DNA of 64,000 nucleotides, taken from positions 139,310 through 203,309 of the forward strand of contig NZ_WQNH01000005.1 of NCBI RefSeq assembly GCF_009812055.1, written 5' to 3'. This document shows, one piece after another, positions 62,032-64,000 of this stretch. Numbering within the stretch: position 1 is the stretch's first letter; each line of letters starts with the position of its first letter. A program made the position numbers and the translations under genes. Source of the DNA: Chelativorans xinjiangensis (GTDB lineage: Bacteria; Pseudomonadota; Alphaproteobacteria; Rhizobiales; Rhizobiaceae). The notes below the pieces were generated by a model. That model was given only the letters and a program-made list of their open reading frames with translations, made no database searches and had not been told where the DNA came from.

Positions 62032-62362
62032 TCGCTGGCTCCTGCCGTGCGCAATTCGACCAAATGCATGTTCGGACGTACATAATCCGCTTTTCGCAAG
62101 CTTCCATAGCCGAATTGCGACGCGATGCAAAAGGAAAGCGACTGGAAATCCTGCTCCCGCCGATCCCGGATGTGACGCCGTATGCACAATCAAAGGTAGA
62201 TATTTTACACGCAGCCTTCATAGAGGTTCTTCATGCAATTAGCTGATTTCATGTACATCGGCATGAGGGAATATACAATTTAAGGTTTAATTAACGAGAC
62301 CGGTTACAAGGTGGCTGCTATATTTTCCGGGGGGCATGCATCGTCTTGATATGGAGAAGACA
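62032..62362. promoter_or_regulatory. Divergent intergenic region between corrinoid and pilin-like genes
   Basis: 331 bp without a gene. It is clearly more A/T-rich than its surroundings. A rightward promoter may be present near 62310-62335, with TATATT at 62321-62326 as -10. GCGCAATTCG (62049-62058) and CGAATTGCG (62111-62119) are inverted near-copies 52 bp apart and could be regulator half-sites for the corrinoid gene. Confidence 0.35.
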
Positions 62363-62845
62363 ATGATGAGACCTCTGGTAAAGCCGCTTGCCGGCGCCGC
62401 ATTCCTCACCGCGATCGCAGTTCAGTCGGCCGGTGCGGTCAATGGGACGGTCATATTCAACGGCTCCGTCCTTTCGACCTGCCTCATCACCATCGGAACA
62501 CCGGGTACGCTGGCGGCAAGCGCCGACTATACGATGTTGAGCTCCACCGAAGCTGGCGGGTCTTCCGGCACGGCCACGATCCTGACCACGGGAGCAGGCT
62601 TCGAAGTCTCCACCAGCGCGCCGGTCACGTTCGTCGCGGCACCCGCCGGCGGCAATGATTCGGTCACGTTCGCTTCGAGCTACAGCGCCAACGGCGTGAC
62701 CTCGCTGCTCGACGTCGTCGGTTCGGTCACCTCGCCGCTTGGCCTGGGACTGACCAACCTCGATGTCGACCTGGCGGCAACGAAATCGGCCGGGGCCTTT
62801 TCCGCGGGCAACTATACGGCCGAAGTTACGGTTACCTGCGAATAG
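62363..62845 (+). CDS. Spore coat protein U / DUF4402-like secreted subunit
   Basis: 160 aa. A signal peptide (up to QSAGA) is followed by GTVIFNGSVLSTCLITIGTP, rich in small and polar residues, and a C-terminal strand FSAGNYTAEVTVTCE. The Cys pair (STCLI and VTCE) and the final GNYTAEVTVTC strand match chaperone-usher-type subunits of the spore coat U/DUF4402 group. GGAGA precedes the chosen ATG; an ATG four codons earlier is an alternative. No usher gene is visible in the window. Confidence 0.75.
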   Translation: MMRPLVKPLAGAAFLTAIAVQSAGAVNGTVIFNGSVLSTCLITIGTPGTLAASADYTMLSSTEAGGSSGTATILTTGAGFEVSTSAPVTFVAAPAGGNDSVTFASSYSANGVTSLLDVVGSVTSPLGLGLTNLDVDLAATKSAGAFSAGNYTAEVTVTCE

Positions 62846-62854
62846 GACCGAACC

Positions 62855-63256
62855 ATGGATGCACGCGGTGGGAGAGGGGGAATCGCAGCGGTGCTGGCGG
62901 TGCTTATGGCCGCCAGCCAGGCGCAGGCGCAGTCGATGACACCGATGCGCGGCGAAATCACCAGCTTCACGGACGATTTCGCCGTGCGTGTCAGCCCCTA
63001 CAATCCCTACCCGCATCGCATCCAGGTGGAAGTGCGCGTCTACGACGAGCACTTCCGCCCGGTCGCGGCGAAGGTCTCGCCCGGCAGGATCATGCTTGGA
63101 AGCCGCGCCTCGCGTCCGGTGGTCGTCGTGGTGAAGTTCGACGGTAGAGGTCAAAGGCGCGTCAGGGTGTGTACCGAGAGCGTTCCCTTTCCACACGAGA
63201 AAACCAGGATAAAGGCCCAGATATGCGGACGTTTCATCGCCCGTCGCTTGCGCTGA
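62855..63256 (+). CDS. PapD-like N-terminal-domain secreted protein
   Basis: 133 aa with a signal peptide ending AASQAQAQ. The rest reads like the first Ig domain of a pilus chaperone: VSPYNPYPHRIQVEVRVYDE, KVSPGRIMLGSRASRPVVVV and RRVRVCTESVPFP, with a Cys pair (VCTES and QICGRF). The second chaperone domain is missing, so it is a half-size chaperone-like protein. Ten bp after the coat-U-like gene; overlaps the next gene by 34 bp. Confidence 0.65.
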   Translation: MDARGGRGGIAAVLAVLMAASQAQAQSMTPMRGEITSFTDDFAVRVSPYNPYPHRIQVEVRVYDEHFRPVAAKVSPGRIMLGSRASRPVVVVVKFDGRGQRRVRVCTESVPFPHEKTRIKAQICGRFIARRLR

Positions 63257-63696
63257 GTGCGGCGCTCTTCGCGGGCTGGCCGGTGCCGGGCGCCGCATTG
63301 GCCGACAGCGGCCAGTACATCATCAACCAGAACCAGACGGGGCTGAACCTGCCGGGCGTCGCCATGCCAAGCGGCTTCGACGAAATCAGGGCGGCTGACG
63401 GCACGACATGCCGGTCTTCCATGGGAGGGCGTGGCGCCTATCTCGATTCGGGCGTTGTGGGCGGCGGCCTCAACAACGATTCCAGCACGCTCTCGGCCTA
63501 TGGCCGGGTCGTCGTGCCGATGGGCAGGAAGCCCCCGAGGCTGGACTGCGACCGCCTCTACCAGCTCGAACTGCAGCGGCTCGAGCTCGAGGTCGAGCTT
63601 CTCAAGCGCGGCCTCGATCCGCGCATGAGCGAGGCCGCGCAAAACGACGCCGACTGGGCGAGCGGCGAGGGCTGGACGACCGGCGACCGCAAATAG
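63223..63696 (+). CDS. Hypothetical secreted protein, third of pilin-like trio
   Basis: 157 aa. The signal peptide ends GAALA. The mature region contains QYIINQNQTGLNLPGVAMPS, a Gly-rich middle (GGRGAYLDSGVVGGGLNNDSS) and a C-terminal acidic/leucine-rich coil, CDRLYQLELQRLELEVELLKRG. The start MRTFHRPS at 63223 overlaps the preceding gene by 34 bp, consistent with an operon. Family not recognised. The coil could mediate assembly with the other two proteins. Confidence 0.65.
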   Translation: MRTFHRPSLALSAALFAGWPVPGAALADSGQYIINQNQTGLNLPGVAMPSGFDEIRAADGTTCRSSMGGRGAYLDSGVVGGGLNNDSSTLSAYGRVVVPMGRKPPRLDCDRLYQLELQRLELEVELLKRGLDPRMSEAAQNDADWASGEGWTTGDRK

Positions 63697-63794
63697 CCGC
63701 ACCGACTGCGATCCGCGCCGGCCAACGCTCTCAATGCGACACGGTCTGGCGCTTGCGGAACGTTTGCCGCCGCTTGGCTGGATACGATGCGCTC

Positions 63795-63842
63795 GTGGTC
63801 TGACCCAAACAGATGGTGCCCATCTGTCAGGATCGCACCACT
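63795..63842. repeat. Short relative of the MITE-like element
   Basis: 48 bp: GTGGTCTGACCCAAACAGATGG joined through TGC to CCATCTGTCAGGATCGCACCAC. Both halves occur in the 123-bp element at 35459-35581, one from each of its ends, as if the element had lost its centre. It lies between the pilin-like trio and the partial gene at the edge. Confidence 0.65.
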
Positions 63843-63899
63843 GGAGAGCGTTTCGTCCTGCATGAGGGCGAAGCGGGCGTCGCATCGAGGATGAGAACG

Positions 63900-64000
63900 A
63901 TGAACCAGAACGTGCCGATGGACCAGGATATGCCGGAGGCGGGCGAGGGCAGGCGCGGTCGCGGCGGCCGCGGGGAGCGCGGCGGCGCGGCGGCCCGGCG
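63900..64000 (+). CDS. Probable MttB-family methyltransferase (3' partial)
   Basis: Only the first ~33 residues are in the window. GAGG lies nine bases before the ATG. The sequence begins NQNVPMDQDMPEAGEG and becomes Arg/Gly-rich (RRGRGGRGERGG), which is how many alphaproteobacterial MttB-family (trimethylamine methyltransferase-like, non-pyrrolysine) proteins start. A substrate methyltransferase is the one component missing from the corrinoid locus to its left. The assignment is inferred from this tail and context, not from a catalytic domain. Confidence 0.5.
   Translation, partial: MNQNVPMDQDMPEAGEGRRGRGGRGERGGAAAR

Overview
The window reads as a chromosomal segment of a high-GC alphaproteobacterium of the order Hyphomicrobiales (Rhizobiales), most likely near Phyllobacteriaceae/Mesorhizobium. 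This rests on the RecA protein, the soxBDAG operon, the class II (B12-dependent) ribonucleotide reductase NrdJ, DUF1127 micro-proteins, a GAAC-type SOS box and the mosaic intergenic repeats. There is no prophage, complete insertion sequence, rRNA or CRISPR array. One tRNA is present (tRNA-Leu, anticodon UAA).

Layout. 1-7.5 kb holds a truncated HpaI-type aldolase, a small hydrolase, a VOC protein, purB, two envelope proteins, a P1/S58 peptidase and an orphan Leu/Ile/Val-type binding protein. 7.7-13.2 kb is a rightward block of a flavin reductase followed by maturation genes for a molybdenum hydroxylase: MoxR ATPase, CoxE-like VWA protein, split XdhC/CoxI-F, and a MoeA-like/MobA-like fusion. 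No hydroxylase structural gene is nearby. 13.4-21.9 kb is mixed housekeeping and accessory: two alpha/beta hydrolases, a J-like protein, MATE, aldo/keto reductase, YbaK-type deacylase and cspA. 21.9-23.3 kb is a small accessory island with a decayed HicAB toxin-antitoxin pair. 23.6-27.4 kb is nrdJ, with paired NrdR-like boxes upstream. 28-41 kb carries pit, NUDIX, gpt, GFA, Usp, CinA-like, wrbA, tRNA-Leu, a GGDEF protein, an OmpA-type lipoprotein, psuGK and recA.

The most coherent system is in 41.3-64.0 kb. It has sarcosine oxidase (soxBDAG), a dimethylglycine dehydrogenase-like flavoprotein and a GlxA/GbdR-type regulator. Then comes a leftward run encoding an ASKHA/2Fe-2S corrinoid activator, a pterin:corrinoid methyltransferase, MetF, an MTHFR C-terminal cysteine protein, a small 'virulence factor' family protein, ExoD, DUF4893 and DUF1638 proteins, and a corrinoid shuttle protein. 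At the right edge a rightward gene begins whose Arg/Gly-rich N-terminus suggests an MttB-family substrate methyltransferase. Together these fit an aerobic, cobalamin-dependent route: a quaternary amine such as glycine betaine gives up one methyl group to tetrahydrofolate through the corrinoid protein, and dimethylglycine and sarcosine are then demethylated oxidatively to glycine. A perfect 22-bp palindrome (56785-56806) just upstream of the pterin:corrinoid methyltransferase resembles ArsR-type SahR/SamR operators. A trio of secreted, pilin-like genes sits inside this locus.

Intergenic space is rich in repeats. There are at least five families, several present as inverted pairs, including a MITE-like element at 35459-35581 with a short relative at 63795-63842, and inverted copies flanking psuGK. 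Several gene starts use GTG or TTG and were chosen from the ribosome binding site or coupling to the upstream gene.
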